Source: Serilophus lunatus (lineage: Eukaryota; Chordata; Aves; Passeriformes; Eurylaimidae). From it: 64,000 nucleotides of DNA. Within the stretch, counting starts at the first letter, position 1; each line of letters begins with the position of its first letter. The stretch covers positions 2,286,256 to 2,350,255 of the forward strand of contig VXBA01001826.1 of assembly GCA_013399895.1 (NCBI GenBank), in the 5' to 3' direction. This document shows positions 39,194-52,270 of the stretch, piece by piece. A model generated the notes under the pieces. It made no database searches. It was not told the origin of the DNA and saw only the letters and a list, made by a program, of their open reading frames with translations. The position numbers were made by a program, and so were the translations under genes.

Positions 39194-40230
39194 ACTGCAC
39201 CTCTTCCACTCAGCAGCTGATGGTTCCAGCCAACAGGAATGGAAGAGCCTGAGTGCCTGGCACCAGTAAATGAGACTTTCAAAGGAGGTAAGAGAAATTA
39301 TGCTTAAAAAAATACAACAACCCAAAAAGAATAGTCCTCCCACGCCATGTAGACATTAAGAATTCCTTTTGAACCCAACTTTTGATCCACCGAACTTTAA
39401 ATAGCTATAAGTTCATTTGCAACTTTAATACCCTCATCTATGCAACTCACTGCCCAAAATGCATCTTCAGCAGAAAATCTACTCTGTAAGAAGTTGATAT
39501 ACAGTATTTATTCTTTACAATCAAATATTGCATCTTTCACTTTAAATCTAGTGCCAAAGTCTGCTGCAAAGTTTGTAAATTAACTTTTCCCCCCCTCATT
39601 CTGTCATTAGTGGTATTCTTTTAACTGATGTATAAAGTTTAAAGCCAAGAGACACCTCAGCACCACAGAGAGGCTACAAGGTACAGCGTGGTTTTCTTGC
39701 CTCAAAATCCTGAGCTCCTGCTTTTCCCAAAGAGAAGAGCTCTTTGTTGCAGGTGAGATCTGAAAGGACAAGTCCATCAATCAAGATGTGAAATGACAAG
39801 TCCCTCGCATTCTATTACAATGGCCTTTTATTTTCTAGATACAGATACATGGTAAACAATAGAAGAACAATAGAGAAAGCCAAAGATTCTCTCTGACTTC
39901 CTTAATTAAAAGAAAGAAGCAGACTATGAACAAGGCAAATATACAATAAATCCCCAGGAGGATACTGGATTTTGGAAAAGTAGCAGAGAAATCTCAAGAC
40001 ACACAACGGTTTATTGTGAATAATCTTTGAGATGATGAGGGAGGTCACAGAATAAAACATGTGCCTGATCCATCCTTTCTGATACCATTTAGCAAAGATG
40101 AAAATTTGTTTTCAGTACTAAGACATTTAAAACAACAGAATCCACTCTCTAATCTTAAAACTAGGATTTCAATAGCATGAAAATTAAAAAAGAATCAAGT
40201 GCTTCACTTAATTTCCTTCTAATTACTTTG
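39194..40230. other. Intronic sequence without recognised genes
   Basis: AT-rich DNA between two plus-strand CR1 fragments. No genes, RNA genes or other repeats were recognised. Confidence 0.6.
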
Positions 40231-40308
40231 TCCCTGTCTGCAGAGGGGGGTTTGGAACAACATGATCTTTAGGGTGCCCTCTAATCCAAACCATTCTGGG
40301 ATACTGTG
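40231..40308 (+). repeat. CR1 LINE 3' terminal fragment
   Basis: TCCCTGTCTGCAGAGGGGGG, CATGATCTTTAGGGTGCCC, TAATCCAAACCATTCTGGGA. About 78 bp of the tail survives, moderately diverged. Confidence 0.88.
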
Positions 40309-42194
40309 TTGGGAAGCAGAGGTGAAACTGCAGAGCAAGGACACCAGGAAAATTAATTTCATTATCCCAGTTTTGCTGCCCAGCCAAGTATCCATTGTTT
40401 TACTTCTGTCTTCTGTTTCAAGTAAATGAAAGACCACCCGGAATGGTCCTCCCAATGTGCATCTTCAGGACGGGAATACACCCCAGAAATGTCTCACAGC
40501 ACATACAGTGTCAAAAACTGAGACAAAGTGCTCTCTCTCGAGCTTCCATAGATCTAAAATACTCAGCCACAACTAAGAAATGCACATCACTGAGTAGAAC
40601 CATAAAGAATCCACTGACGATCAGGACATCTCTGCAACAGCACAGGAAGGAGCCACACAATTAAGCAGAAAAAGAGTGATGTTGTGCAGGATGATACAGC
40701 TAATTAGGCTGCTTTAAAAACCACCTATGAAAGCTACCCTAATTAGAGTCAAGGAAAAATTACTTAGGAGGGCTTCTTTGTATTTCAGTCTCAGTGCATT
40801 TCCAGAGAGACAAATATTTGCCCTATCCCAGGAGGTGAGCCACAGTGAGATGCAATAAAGCAAAGGGACTTAATAACCTGAGGTATGTACAGAAGAACAG
40901 ATAGAAAATATTGACTTGGCAGAACAGAGGAAACCATTTGGAATGATCTTCAGGTTAATGCTACTGTGACAGGGGTTGAAAAAAAACCCAATCCTTTGAT
41001 GCTAAGGTCCTGGGAAAAGGCAGAATATTAAAAAAGGGAGGTGTTGTGTCCACATTTACCATTATTTTTAATGCAAAATTTAGAGTATGAATTCCAACAA
41101 GCCCAACAGCAGGCAAGGAACACAATGTAAATTCTGCTTTTCTTGTTAATAACAAAACATATGTGAGACAAGAAGAGAATCAAGTTCATTATCTCAAACT
41201 AAAATGTGGGGCAACATTTCACATTTCAGAAATGCCAACAGCTCTCAGTCCCCGGATCTTGGATTTCAAGAGTATGAGCTACAAAAATGCTCCCAGTCTG
41301 GAGGAGGTCTTTTCCCACAGCTGGGTGACACAGTCCTTGAGAAGGAACACACCACAAAGCTCCTAAGTCTCCAGGTGAGCTGTTGAGTGCTCTCCTTGCA
41401 TAAGGATGGATTTCCTCCCTTGGAGGCACATGAAAAGGCAGTAACCACCTTCTACATTTCCCTGGTTAGTTTTTGGCAAATGAGCACCTTTAAAAAATAG
41501 TAGAATTTCAATATTTAAAGGTTTTGAGCCTCTATTTGTTCAGCGCACAGAAACTATATCCAGAGGACAACATTCTACTTGGTTACAGCAGCAAAAATCC
41601 AGGTGTCATTATTTATGTTTTTTAAGCAGTGGTTCTATATCTGTACTGACAACAGGAGCAACTTGACCTGTTGATGGCAACACAGTGCTTTTGCCTCCAC
41701 ATTCCTCCCTCCAAGGTATCACAAAAGCAGCACTGGTCCATGATATCCTTCTGCATATTATTAGTATCCACCTGCTGTTATCTTAAAGAGCAAAGATCCT
41801 CTTGACTCTGTATTTTTGTTACATACAGCAAAATTTACCTTATGAATTACCACCAAATGGAACAAGTGGAAATCAACCACTGTTACACTGTTACAGAGGG
41901 ACATTCATCCAGAATTATAATCCTGGTTGCCTTGCTCAGTAAGGAATAGGAATTTACCAAGAGGGCTGAGTAAAAGCCTTATGACTGATTTCTGGAGCAG
42001 AAATGAGCCTGAGTTATTAACATCATATTTATGAATGAAAGGGCAGAACTTCTGTTCATCAGGCACAGCAACACCTGTGCCAGATGCTCATCTCAAAACT
42101 TAAAGGTACCCCCTGTTTGTGAATCAATACTGGTTTTCTCTCTCTGCAAAGCATGTCTGGCCTTTGCATGGTAATTTTTGCTTCAGTGTCTGCA

Positions 42195-42226
42195 CAGCAG
42201 CTTTGTAAAGCTTTGTAAAGCTGCTG
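42195..42226. repeat. 32-nt near-perfect palindrome with internal tandem repeat
   Basis: The outer arms CAGCAGCTTT (42195-42204) and AAAGCTGCTG (42217-42226) are exact reverse complements. The centre AAAGCTTT is itself a palindrome. The same bases contain a tandem repeat of CTTTGTAAAG (42201-42220). Confidence 0.92.
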
Positions 42227-44161
42227 TCTGATGTGTCTACAGGGTCCAATCTTGTTAAGCGTTTGCATTTTATGCCATTTCACAAAGTATAAAATAATCC
42301 ACTTCGGCAGCCTTACTTAAAATTGATGGGATGGCAGCTGCAATCTTAAGTCTATGTGTTAATAAAAATGCACAGATTTGGTTCCTGATCAGCAGCTGAG
42401 TTCACCAATAGATATTCTCTGTTTTATTTGGAAGACTGATGAAGCTCTACACTTCCCCAAAATGAAAGAAAAACTGCAGCTTCCATGAAGTCAGGCAGAA
42501 GTAGAGGTTTGGAAAGTGAAGTGGTAACGAGCCCCAGTCCTCAGCTCTTAAAAAGCTACAATCCCAATACTAGAAGAAGAATGTCTGAAGAATCCAGACA
42601 CTGTAGTAAAATAAGTGAATTTTTCTCCTGATGATAAAGAGGGTTTCCAGTTTCCATCACAGCCTTCCTAAGAGCAGACTCTGAGCTGTGGAAACCACCT
42701 TCTCTCCTGTTTCCATCTGCTCCACGGGACACAGTCCACAGCTGTCCACTGCAAAAGTGGAAAGAGCTCTAGAAACAGGACAAGAGGAGAAAACAGTGTT
42801 TCAGTAGAAGAAATATTGTCTGCAAGGACAGGCCTTGGGAGTTCTGCTGACCAAAACCACGGTAAGAGGCAAGAAAAAGGGAGGGCTGGCAGGAGCAGCA
42901 TTCTGAAGGGTGATAACAGCCCACAGATTTGCTGCTCAGCTGTAATGCTGCTTTTTCTAAATGCTTGACTTCTCAGACTTAATGTGGTGTGAAAACTGGG
43001 TTTGCACGAAATAGATAAACATAATTATCTTGTGCTCATACCGAGCATTATTTAAAAGAAGTTTTCCATATTCACAACTCACCGGGATAAAGAGGATTTG
43101 CGGTGATCAGGAGGCCAGCAGAGTGAAAACGTGGGAATTAAGTCAAAATCTGGAGTGTGGATTCATCCAAAAGAACACTTTAAAGATGACTAGCAAGGTA
43201 TTACAGTTTGCTAGGAAAAAGCTTACTAACTTGAGAAAGAATTTGAAAGGAAAACAACCCTTGATCTTGGAGAATGATGAAGTTCCTCAATCCAGGATAA
43301 TGACCTACACCAGGGAGGGCAGGACTGGCATCAGCACAGGGACCCTCAATTCCCTGCTCATTCTGCCTTGACCTTTTCTCACTCGCACTGAAAAACCACA
43401 GAGCAAGAAACACCTCATCTAAGCCTCACTCAAGGCAATAAAAGGAAGTTTCTATGTAGCTGATATTACATCTATTTCAACTTTATACCTACCAAGCTAC
43501 CTTAATAAATTAATTTTAGTGTATAAAAATCTTATAAAGTTATTTTCTCCTTTTGTAGACTGTATGTTTAAGACTGCTTTATGTCTCCAATTACCTTGAA
43601 ACACCATTTTTTCCCAATTTCAATTCCAACACACAGAGACAAATCAAAAGTAACAACCAAATCTAATGAACATAAAGCATTATTCAGCCACTGACAGAAC
43701 CACAGAAAACCAAGAACCCATATCCCCATCAATCTGTAAATCTGCTTAAGTAAGTGCTTATAGCTACACTGAAGTCTTAGCACTGAAAAACTCAACTCTA
43801 AGAATATACCCTGCTTTAAGCTTTAAATAGATTTATCATCCATTGAGAATCTTACCTGGGAAAACAACCAAGTAAGAAAGGAGATGAAGGCTGCCATCCT
43901 GCTTGCCAGTTTACAGCCACTAGAAACTGAAATGTTCAATTTAAAATTAAAGATCGAGGCACTCCAGAACTGGCTGAGCACAAGCGTTATAGAGAAGTCA
44001 GGGTTAAAGAGCAGCCAGCAGATTTTCCATGGCCAACATTTCCAGCACAGAGTTGTAAAAGCGTTCTTCATTAGCTCACATTTGCTAAATGATGCCAGGG
44101 AGCCTTTCAACACTGACCTTGGCGGAAGCAGAATTAGGGCACTGTGAGCATATTTCTCAAG

Positions 44162-44212
44162 TTCTTAACCTCCACTAATACTTGCTGAAATTCTTAACCT
44201 CCACTAATACTT
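44162..44212. repeat. 22-bp perfect direct repeat, 29-bp period
   Basis: The sequence starting TTCTTAACCTCCACTAATAC occurs at 44162-44183 and 44191-44212, separated by 7 bp (GCTGAAA). It looks like a recent local duplication. Confidence 0.93.
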
Positions 44213-46103
44213 CCAGGGGGTGCTATGGCTGCAGCCACCACTTATGTTACAGCTTTATCCTACTTTCTGCTCTGTTCCACAGCCTATTCAAGTGGTATTT
44301 CAGCTTTGACTCAAAAAGAGCAATAAGAAAATCCCACAGCTATCATTTTAAGAATTGGAGAGGCTTTTTCTTAGCATTTCTTCTAAGTAGGAATAGGTTT
44401 AAGCAGCTGGTTGGATCCCTGCTTTTCTTTTCCAAGCACTTATCTCTTCTGTGTGTATCCAGGTGTCGTCAGGGAAATCGACTGTGTCAACATGAAGACG
44501 GACACCTGCAGCAGCAACTGGTCCTTAATGATTTCACCAGGGAAGAGCCTTCTGTTGTAGCTGACAACAAATTATACACTGACAGAGCATGTGTTCCTCA
44601 GAAGATGAAATTGCATCGTTTTGAGAACTTCTGAAGACCCTACTGAAAAACCTGGAACTTGGAAAACAAAGAAACGTGAAAAAAAGGGAAACAATTTATC
44701 TGCTCTTGTTTGTTCCTCTCATGTGCCAATCAAGGCACTGCCACCCACATAAACCGTTCTTTTTTTCCCGGCTCCCATTGGCAAGTAGATGAAGGATATT
44801 GATTTGACTGGCAGAGAAATAAAAACAGATTCAGCTTCACTGAACTTTAATATAACATAATTTGAAGTTAAACACATTACGGACTGGTATCCAACAACAC
44901 AGCAGTTCAGATCTGAAAAAAACTAATTCCACTTCAGGAAACACTACAGGAGACCAGGAGCAGGAATGGACTAAAATATTTCTTTTGAAGGCCAGAGGCA
45001 GATCTTTCGTGCAAAAGCGAAACACAAGGAGATTGCATCTCCCAGCAATGCCTAAAGACAGATCCTCTCAGCTCAGAGCCAATATTGTGTTTGTTTGACA
45101 CTCACAATATGTTTGCATAAAAGCCACACTCCTACTCCATCATCTGAGGACAAGAAATCAATCTCAGGGTACAGGGATAATCACAGTGCCCGTTCCAATA
45201 CAGACACAGCACAAGCATTAAAAGGAAAGGATAATCTTAATCACTGTTCCACTCTAATCCCATCCCTTCCAAAGCCACTGGAAGCACAGTGAGATTGCAG
45301 TGATGCAGAACTGTTCAGAATTCCATAACAAGATGAAATTAATTCAAGCATCCCCTCCCCGCTCAATATCCTCTGTGCCAGTTGTAGTTCTCTGGCATTC
45401 CCTCTGCCCCACTGTTTTCTGCTCATAGCCCATTACTCCAGAGGCAAGAAAACAACAAAATTCTGCTTTTTTCATACACAATCCAGCTTTCCAATGAAAA
45501 ATAATCTTTCGGGTGTTGTTGAGAAAACCAAGAAACTGAGATTATGAGCTGCTAATGATCAAGTACCATTCAAAGGATTAGTTTAAGTGTTTAGTCCATG
45601 ACTCCACAGAATTCAGGAACACAGTTTTTCCTATGCTCCCCCAACTCATTATTGTGAAATGATGAAACATTGCCCCCATTATATGACAGTTTTTCACTCA
45701 TACAAACACCACAGGACACACTTTTATGTGCAGCAATGTACCTTCAGCTCTAAAATGGCAATTAGCAAGGTTTAAAGCAGCAGCCAGGCATATAACTCCT
45801 ACTGAAAACCAGTGGGAGCTAATCACTAAACACCTTTTTAAAACTGGTATTAAGTTCCTATGTACCTCCTCGTACCCTTAACAGCTTGGAAGTTTTAATC
45901 AAAATTTGCACAAAACCTCTGGAAGACAAAGAGCTGAATCCAGACACACAACACCCGGGCTCCTGTCAACCTGCCACCAGGGCTTTTGTTCTTCTCCCAG
46001 ACTACCTGGAGAAGGTAAGAGATGAGTTGTAGCATTTTACATCCCGTTGGATGACTCAACAACTTGGCACAAAAATAGTATCTCAATACATATACTCACC
46101 ATT

Positions 46104-46180
46104 TCATGGAATCACAGGATGATTTGGGCTGAAAGGGGCCTTAAAAGATCATCTTTTTCCAACTCCACTGTGCCACCAAC
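46104..46180 (-). repeat. CR1 LINE 3' terminal fragment
   Basis: TCATGGAATCACAGGATGAT, TTGGGCTGAAAGGGGCC, AAAGATCATCTTTTTCCAAC. A short, diverged tail. Confidence 0.85.
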
Positions 46181-48130
46181 CCAAAAGCTCTTGTAGAGGT
46201 TAAGCCTGTAGAGATTATCTTAAGGAGAAATAAATTTGAAAGCAGACATCCTAAGAGTAGCAAATATAATCTATTTCTCAAGTAGTAAAACTCCAGGACG
46301 AGGACCCTTCTCTCATTTCCTTTTCTCAGGATATTCCTACACTTGTTATAATAAAAACAAGTGACCACACCACCACCCCTAGTACCTGAAAACAGATTTA
46401 ACAAGCAAGAGCAGAAAACAGAGGTACTCCAAGGCCACCTGTACTGTCATCCAAAAAAAAGAAATGGTTTTCATCCTGATGAGTTCAGACACTGTTCTCA
46501 CCACCACACCAAAATTCTCTAAGCCTCCCCAGGCTCTCTGGGGCATCTCACAAAGCCAGGAAGCAACAACCTATAACCTTCAGGCACCAGTCCTCTCTCC
46601 TGCCTCCAAATACACCTGTCCCAGCAAACAAGAAGCTCTTATTTTAAGTACTCCCAAAACTCTCCTTTATGAAATGCAAAATAAAACAGAACATACAGAC
46701 TTGAAGTAAATCTTAGTTCAGAGCAACAGATACTATCCCTTCATTTGCTTGGAGTTTTGCAAACCAGTCTGGAATTCAAGCACAAACCAGTATATGCTCC
46801 AGATTGGAAGTTTTAGTTTTCTAGGATTGACAAACACTTGCAACATTTACCCAAGCCTAGTTACTATTTTTGTCCAAGATGCTTTTGTAATAGGATAGCA
46901 CAAAGAATGCAGAGTCAGAGTGGATACGGGCATGGAAGAAGATACACGGCAAATATATGTCTACACTAATATAACACTCCAGAGCGCAATAAACCTGCAG
47001 CACACCTTCCTGCACACCAAGGTCTCAGCCGATTTCCTAAGAAATCATCAAATTTGCATGAAAGCGGTTTAAAAGTGAGGTGTCCTTTATAATGCAAACT
47101 CTCTTGCTGCAGGCTCGTAAAATCTTGGCAATCTGAGTGGTCCACAGATGTTAAATATTATTAGATCACTTCAGGGAAAGATCATGAAACACTGCTCTGT
47201 CAGAGTCACAGCTGCTGTTCCATGGAGTCTCAGACAATTTCAGATTACAGAGAAGGAACTCATTTTTTACAGTATATGGGTGATTAACCACTGGTCCAAA
47301 CAGCAAAAGGAAGGAGTGGATCTGTCATACCTTGGTATTGGAGATGAAAAATTTCTGAAAGACATGTTAGGCAATGCATAAGGTAGATTTATTAAGAGTT
47401 ACAGTAAATTTCTTGGCTCTAAATGAGAGAAAATGAGTAGTTTGCACACCAGTAAATGCAGTGCTACAAGATGGCCCCTCCTGTGATTTTATCCTGTGAC
47501 TTTGAGTTTTAAGGACTATTCTCACATACAATTTTGGAAAAACTTCTTCCCCTTAGAAATGTGAGGTCCTAGAGATGTGACACAGAATATCCCATGAAAC
47601 ACCTCACAAGGTTTTCCTAAGGATGGTGACGCTCTGCAGTGAACCCAAAACAGAGCAGCCACTTCTGAGACAACTGAAACAAGCAGCTTTTTTTCAGTGA
47701 GCTCATGGATTTTATGGCAGTAACTTAAGATCATTTTAATATCCTATGGCTCTGTAGGGTTGAAATCTTATTTTAGATAACATAATTCTTTCATTCTCAA
47801 CAAGCATTTTCTTATGATAGCATAATAATCCATGTTTGAACTCTTGCTTTGTTTCAAGTAAAAGTCCCTGCCATGGCTTCAGCATAAAAGCAAAGTGGAT
47901 TCAATAAACTGGTTAATCTTTTCTGTCTCCTCTACAACATTTCAATTGTCCTGAGCTGTAAGAACTTCACTCAAATGAAAAGTGATGAAAAAGAGAAGCA
48001 TTTTAATCTCACAACTCCTGATTTCATCACCAGTCAAACAGGAGTCTCATTTCCAGTTCATACACGATTAAAGGTTCGTATTTCTAACCTGGCCAGATTT
48101 CCCAGCTGCCTTGAGAAAACCAACTGGCAG
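46181..48130. other. Intronic sequence without recognised genes
   Basis: AT-rich intron DNA between two minus-strand CR1 fragments. Nothing further was recognised. Confidence 0.6.
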
Positions 48131-48328
48131 TCATGGAATTGTTTGGGTTGGAAGGGACCTTCAAGACCATCCAGTTCCACCCCCTGCCATGGGCAGGGAC
48201 ACCTTCCACTATCCCAGGTTGCTCCAAGCCCCATCCCCATCCAAGCCACAACTTCCCTGAGCAACCTGTGCCTGGGCCTCCCCACCCTCACAGCCAAGAA
48301 TTTCTTCTTAATATCCAATGTAAACCTG
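48131..48328 (-). repeat. CR1 LINE 3' end with internal deletion
   Basis: It starts TCATGGAATTGTTTGGGTTG, then GAAGGGACCTTCAAGACCAT, CCCTGCCATGGGCAGGGACA and CTATCCCAGGTTGCTCC. After GCCCCATCC it has a CCATCC duplication and lacks roughly 30 bp (the usual TTCCAGGGATGGGGCAGC part), resuming at GAGCAACCTGTGCC and ending near ATATCCAATGTAAACC. It pairs in opposite orientation with the copy at 49761. Confidence 0.94.
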
Positions 48329-49760
48329 TTTTATTGTTGTTTGTTTAAAAAAAAAAGATTTTGCAATTATCTTCCTATGTAATCAGAAAAATCCTTGCCA
48401 GAACACAGCTGAACTCTTCTGGTGCTTAGCAGTTTTCATCTCAAAATGAGAAAGTGTATGAGGAGAGTTATCATGGTCTCCAAAGCAGAGTTCATTACTG
48501 CAGCATGTTCTAGAAACAATAATCCCATCTTTACAGTGCTAAGCTTTACAGTTTACAGATTTTTGCAACTGGGTGTTTTCATGGCTCTTACAGGATCTTT
48601 ATTCCCTTTTTCTTATATCCCTTCTTTTCTTTCCCAATAATAAATTAATGTATCACAAACACAACAATTCTTAAACCCTGATGCTACATTAAGCTTCACA
48701 CAGAAGCATAAACATCCCTTAAGCCTCAGGCTCAAAGTCATTCCCATGTTCAGATGTTGTGGATGCAAATAATACCTTGAAGCTTTGATAAAACTTAAAT
48801 CAAAGAAAATCTTTGTAGCAATAGAATTTCAGGTAATTAATCCCTTACTACTGGGACTAGACAAGTGATTGTTGGATAAAAAAAAACCCAGAACAAAAAA
48901 TATAAAGTAAAAACTATTTGGTCTTAGTTAAATGGTTCTTAAAATTGCTATCAGTTATTTAATAATTAATTTCTATTTTGGTAAGAACAGCTTTTATAGG
49001 TGCACAGTGAAAGAGGAGGTTGTGCATCTCAAGGGGCTCTTTGTAGCCTCAACAACTGTCTCCTTGGACATCCTTCATTTCAGTTCCATCCAGCAAGGCA
49101 GTGTTTGCTGCAACAAAACCAACTGTGGAAGACTAACAATTCTGCCTCTTTCATTATTTCCATATTGGTGATGCTTGATGGTTTCCAGTTATAACAAGTT
49201 AGTTTTCCTAAACTTTAAAGCTAAATTTCAAAATACCGTCATTTACTGGCAGTTTTACATTACTTTGGAGTGACAGATTCTCCATTTTAATTAAAGTCTT
49301 TTATATTATATTGACATGCCTTTATGCCATCTAAAGCACTCTGATCTGAATCAGCAGGACTCAAGCAATGTGTGTGTGTGTGAGTTTGACAGGTAAAGTG
49401 TTTTGCCTCTTACAGCACCGATCTCTAACCACTGCTCTCTGCTGGAGCTACTCAAGTAGCAAAACTAAACAATAACTCCAAAATCAATCAGTATCTGAAA
49501 GCCAGAAACTCTAAGACTAAAGCCAACAATGATTTTTAAGGCAATATTGTCCCCAAAACTTCTGATAGTTGGGACTCCAAAAAGTGAACCAGGTTTTGCA
49601 TCTGTTTATTCACTTGAATAAAAAAATCCCAACCCAAAATCCACTTTGTGTGATTCATGCAGAGAATAGAAGGCTCCCAGGAAACCTCACTGAGGTCTGT
49701 CAGCACTTAAAGGGAGCTAATAAGAGATGGACAGTGACTTTTTATAGGGGCATAGAGTCA
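48329..49760. other. Intronic sequence between inverted CR1 copies
   Basis: AT-rich DNA holding a (TG)7 run at 49369-49382. No gene signal. It would form the loop if the flanking CR1 copies paired in RNA. Confidence 0.6.
49369..49382. repeat. (TG)7 microsatellite
   Basis: Seven uninterrupted TG units. Confidence 0.9.
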
Positions 49761-50022
49761 TTGGGCAAAGGGGAAGGGGTTTAAACTAAGAAATGTAGAT
49801 TAGATGTGAGGGAGAAGTTCTTCCCACACTGTGAGGGTGGGGAGGCCCTGGCACAGGGTGCCCAGAGAAGCTGTGGCTGCCCCATCCCTGGAAGTGTCCA
49901 AGGCCAGGTTGGATGGGGCTTAAAGCAACCTGGGATGGTGGAAGGTGTCCTGCCCACGGCAGGGGGTTGGAATTGGGTGGGTTTTGAGGACCTTTCCAAC
50001 CCAAACCATTCCATGATGATCT
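49761..50022 (+). repeat. CR1 LINE 3' end
   Basis: TTGGGCAAAGGGGAAGGGGT, GAGGGAGAAGTTCTTCCCAC, GTGAGGGTGGGGAGGCCCTG, AGAGAAGCTGTGGCTGCC, GGTTGGATGGGGCTTAAAG, GGGATGGTGGAAGGTGTCC, ending CCCAAACCATTCCATGATGA. It is among the most complete and best preserved copies here. A 107-codon frame across it is an artefact of the repeat. Confidence 0.95.
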
Positions 50023-51207
50023 GTACAGGTTCCACAGAGACCTCATACAATATGTTCATAGCCAGTGTTGGGGGCCAGGGAACTGAAGGAACTGCAGTGG
50101 AAAAAAAAGACAATTATATTACGGAATGAGAGTAGAAAAGCCAATCTTTCTCGCAAAATTTAATGGCAAAAAGCTAATAATGTTCTTTTCAAGCTACACT
50201 TAAAATCTTCACTTATGCAGACAGATATCATACAAATTCACAAGACACTCCAGAGGAATGCACATCACAACTTGACTTTATAAAGCAGCTAAATAGGCAA
50301 GAACAAGAAAAACATCCACACATCTCCCTCATGAATGCAGAAAAATGTCCAAAGTTACAAATGAAACTGTCACACACAGGAGTTTTAATTGGTACTTGTA
50401 TTAAATAAAGGGATTATTTCCTTTCTTACATTTTATCAGTTACCTTCAGGGTCTCACCTCTGAGCAGAAAAGATTATCTTAATGAGACTTTGGATGAAGC
50501 ATTTTGTGATGAAAAAAGATACTGAAACTATTATCCCCCCTCCCAACCTTCCCTATGATTTATTAAATTGGAGCAAACAAAGACTGCATCCTGCTACTGA
50601 TTCAATAAAGGATTAGAGACTGACATGGATAATGGAAAACCCTAAATCCATCAGATTGAACTTCAATAAATAAGCAAGTTTTAAGGCATATTAACTCTCT
50701 CCACCTTCCTAGTCGAAGTGGGAAAGAAATCCCAGGACCTTCCTCCAGTGTTTTTTCCACACTCTTGAGATACATCCCACAACATTCCCAACAGAAGGGG
50801 TTTTTGTAATTATTTCCTGCCAAGTCCAAATGCAAGAGGTGCTTTCTGAGAATTCCATGGTATTTTCCCCCATCAAAGCTCCCCCCTGAAAAAACCCCAA
50901 CACCCAAGAGCATTGAAGGCAGAACGTGAAATAGATATAGGTAGTACTTATTATGCAAGAAGAGTAATGTTTTATCTGATTTATAGATTCTGTTGCATCT
51001 CTGGCTGCACAAGCCAAGACTGAGTGATAAATTACAGGGGTGCATGAAATTACTGACTACAGGAAACACAGTGTCAAAGATGCCAAAGGAAGGTGCAATT
51101 TACAGGGTGCATTCAAAACAAGGAAAAAGAATCTCTCTTTGCAAGGCAAATTCCTAGATGTACAAATTTCCTTTGGCTGCTGATTTGTGGGTTGGAGATT
51201 TTAGGCA

Positions 51208-51232
51208 GGGAAAGGAGGAGGGGAGGGAAGGG
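51208..51232 (+). other. G-run cluster, possible G-quadruplex
   Basis: Four runs of at least three G with spacers of about 9, 1 and 2 nt on the plus strand. The first loop is long, so stability is uncertain. In the PTPRT transcript this would be C-rich. Confidence 0.4.
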
Positions 51233-52240
51233 AATATTCACTCTGAGCTCCTACACTGAACCTAGAATTTAGACAAGCATCAGTAACTTCTTAAGCAGAA
51301 TTATCTCCCCGTGTGCCCCAGAAGACCTCTACTCCTTTTGCAGAGAGCAGGAACTTAAACCTAAATCACACACAGAGAACTGGTCCCCTTGATTACCCAC
51401 AGCATCCTGCAGAGATCTGTATCCTGCAACTGATTTGCAAGGGAGTTGCCTCTATGACATGGTCAACTATTCTCTTTCTTGATGCTAATCCATCACATCC
51501 CCCATCTCCCACTCTTTCCAAAAGGCCACATGCACCAAGTCCAAGCTAGAAAGCCCAGTGAGAGGCAGAGCATATTTGCTCAGCTCAAGCTTTCTCCAGG
51601 TGCTCCAACACAGCCTCTGCACAGGCACTGATTTTCCGCTAAGGCTTAAAACAGAAGCAGTCCTTGTTGATGTTAGTCACACACTCAGAAGTACCTGTCA
51701 GCAAACAGGTGACAAAAAGGCTGTAGCTCAGGTCCTCCAAAGGCTGAAGGAGCTGGCTGTGTCGTTTAACATGAGGGAGAGAGATGTCTCTAAGGGCAAC
51801 TGTCAGGCTGACAGGTTAGGAAAAGAAAATAAGCTGTTCTACGATGAAAGAATAAGCACCAAAAAACCCTGTAAGAGTCAAAAGAGCAGGTTTGTACCTT
51901 TAAAATCAAACGTATTTATTACCCCCTCCCTTTTCAATTACATCTGTTCCCTTCCATTGACTGACACTCTAAAGGATAAAATTCCAACAGGGTAGAGGTA
52001 AGTTTTCCCCAGGTTAAAGGGCTGTCACATCCAGCAGCCTGGGCAGGTATAACATGTACTCTGTGATCGAGAAGTTTCAAACTTTTGCCCAAGTTGCAAA
52101 CTTTTCTCTGTCATCCAGTTCCTATGAAAAAAACCACTTGGTTTGAGCTGTTCTTCCCACCAAGTCTAAAGGATCAAGGTGTTAATGGCACTGAGTAAAA
52201 GGGAAGATTTGGCTTAGGGAACTAAAATGGCACAAGAATG

Positions 52241-52270
52241 ACATATATATACATATGTATATATATATAT
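52241..52270. repeat. (AT)n microsatellite with palindromic centre
   Basis: ACATATATATACATATG followed by TATATATATATAT. It is symmetrical about a central CATATG, giving a perfect palindrome of more than 20 bp. Confidence 0.9.

Larger units (their letters stand above)
40309..46103. other. Intronic sequence without recognised genes
   Basis: Almost 6 kb without CR1. It holds a 32-nt near-palindrome at 42195-42226 and a 22-bp direct repeat at 44162-44212. The 150-codon plus-strand frame at 44182-44634 and the 113-codon frame at 43030-43371 show no recognisable family. An ordinary AT-rich intron otherwise. Confidence 0.6.

Noticed and set aside
42302..42325. Possible U6 snRNA 5' fragment (CTTCGGCAGC followed by TAAAATTG)
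   Set aside because: Only two short blocks match and the spacing is off; similarity stops immediately after, so chance is likely.
50602..51069. 155-codon minus-strand open frame
   Set aside because: No domain or splice context is recognised. A rough estimate from stop frequency gives about two frames of this size by chance in 64 kb.
51558..51995. 145-codon plus-strand open frame with a plausible helical stretch
   Set aside because: No recognisable family and antisense to PTPRT; its length is within the chance range.
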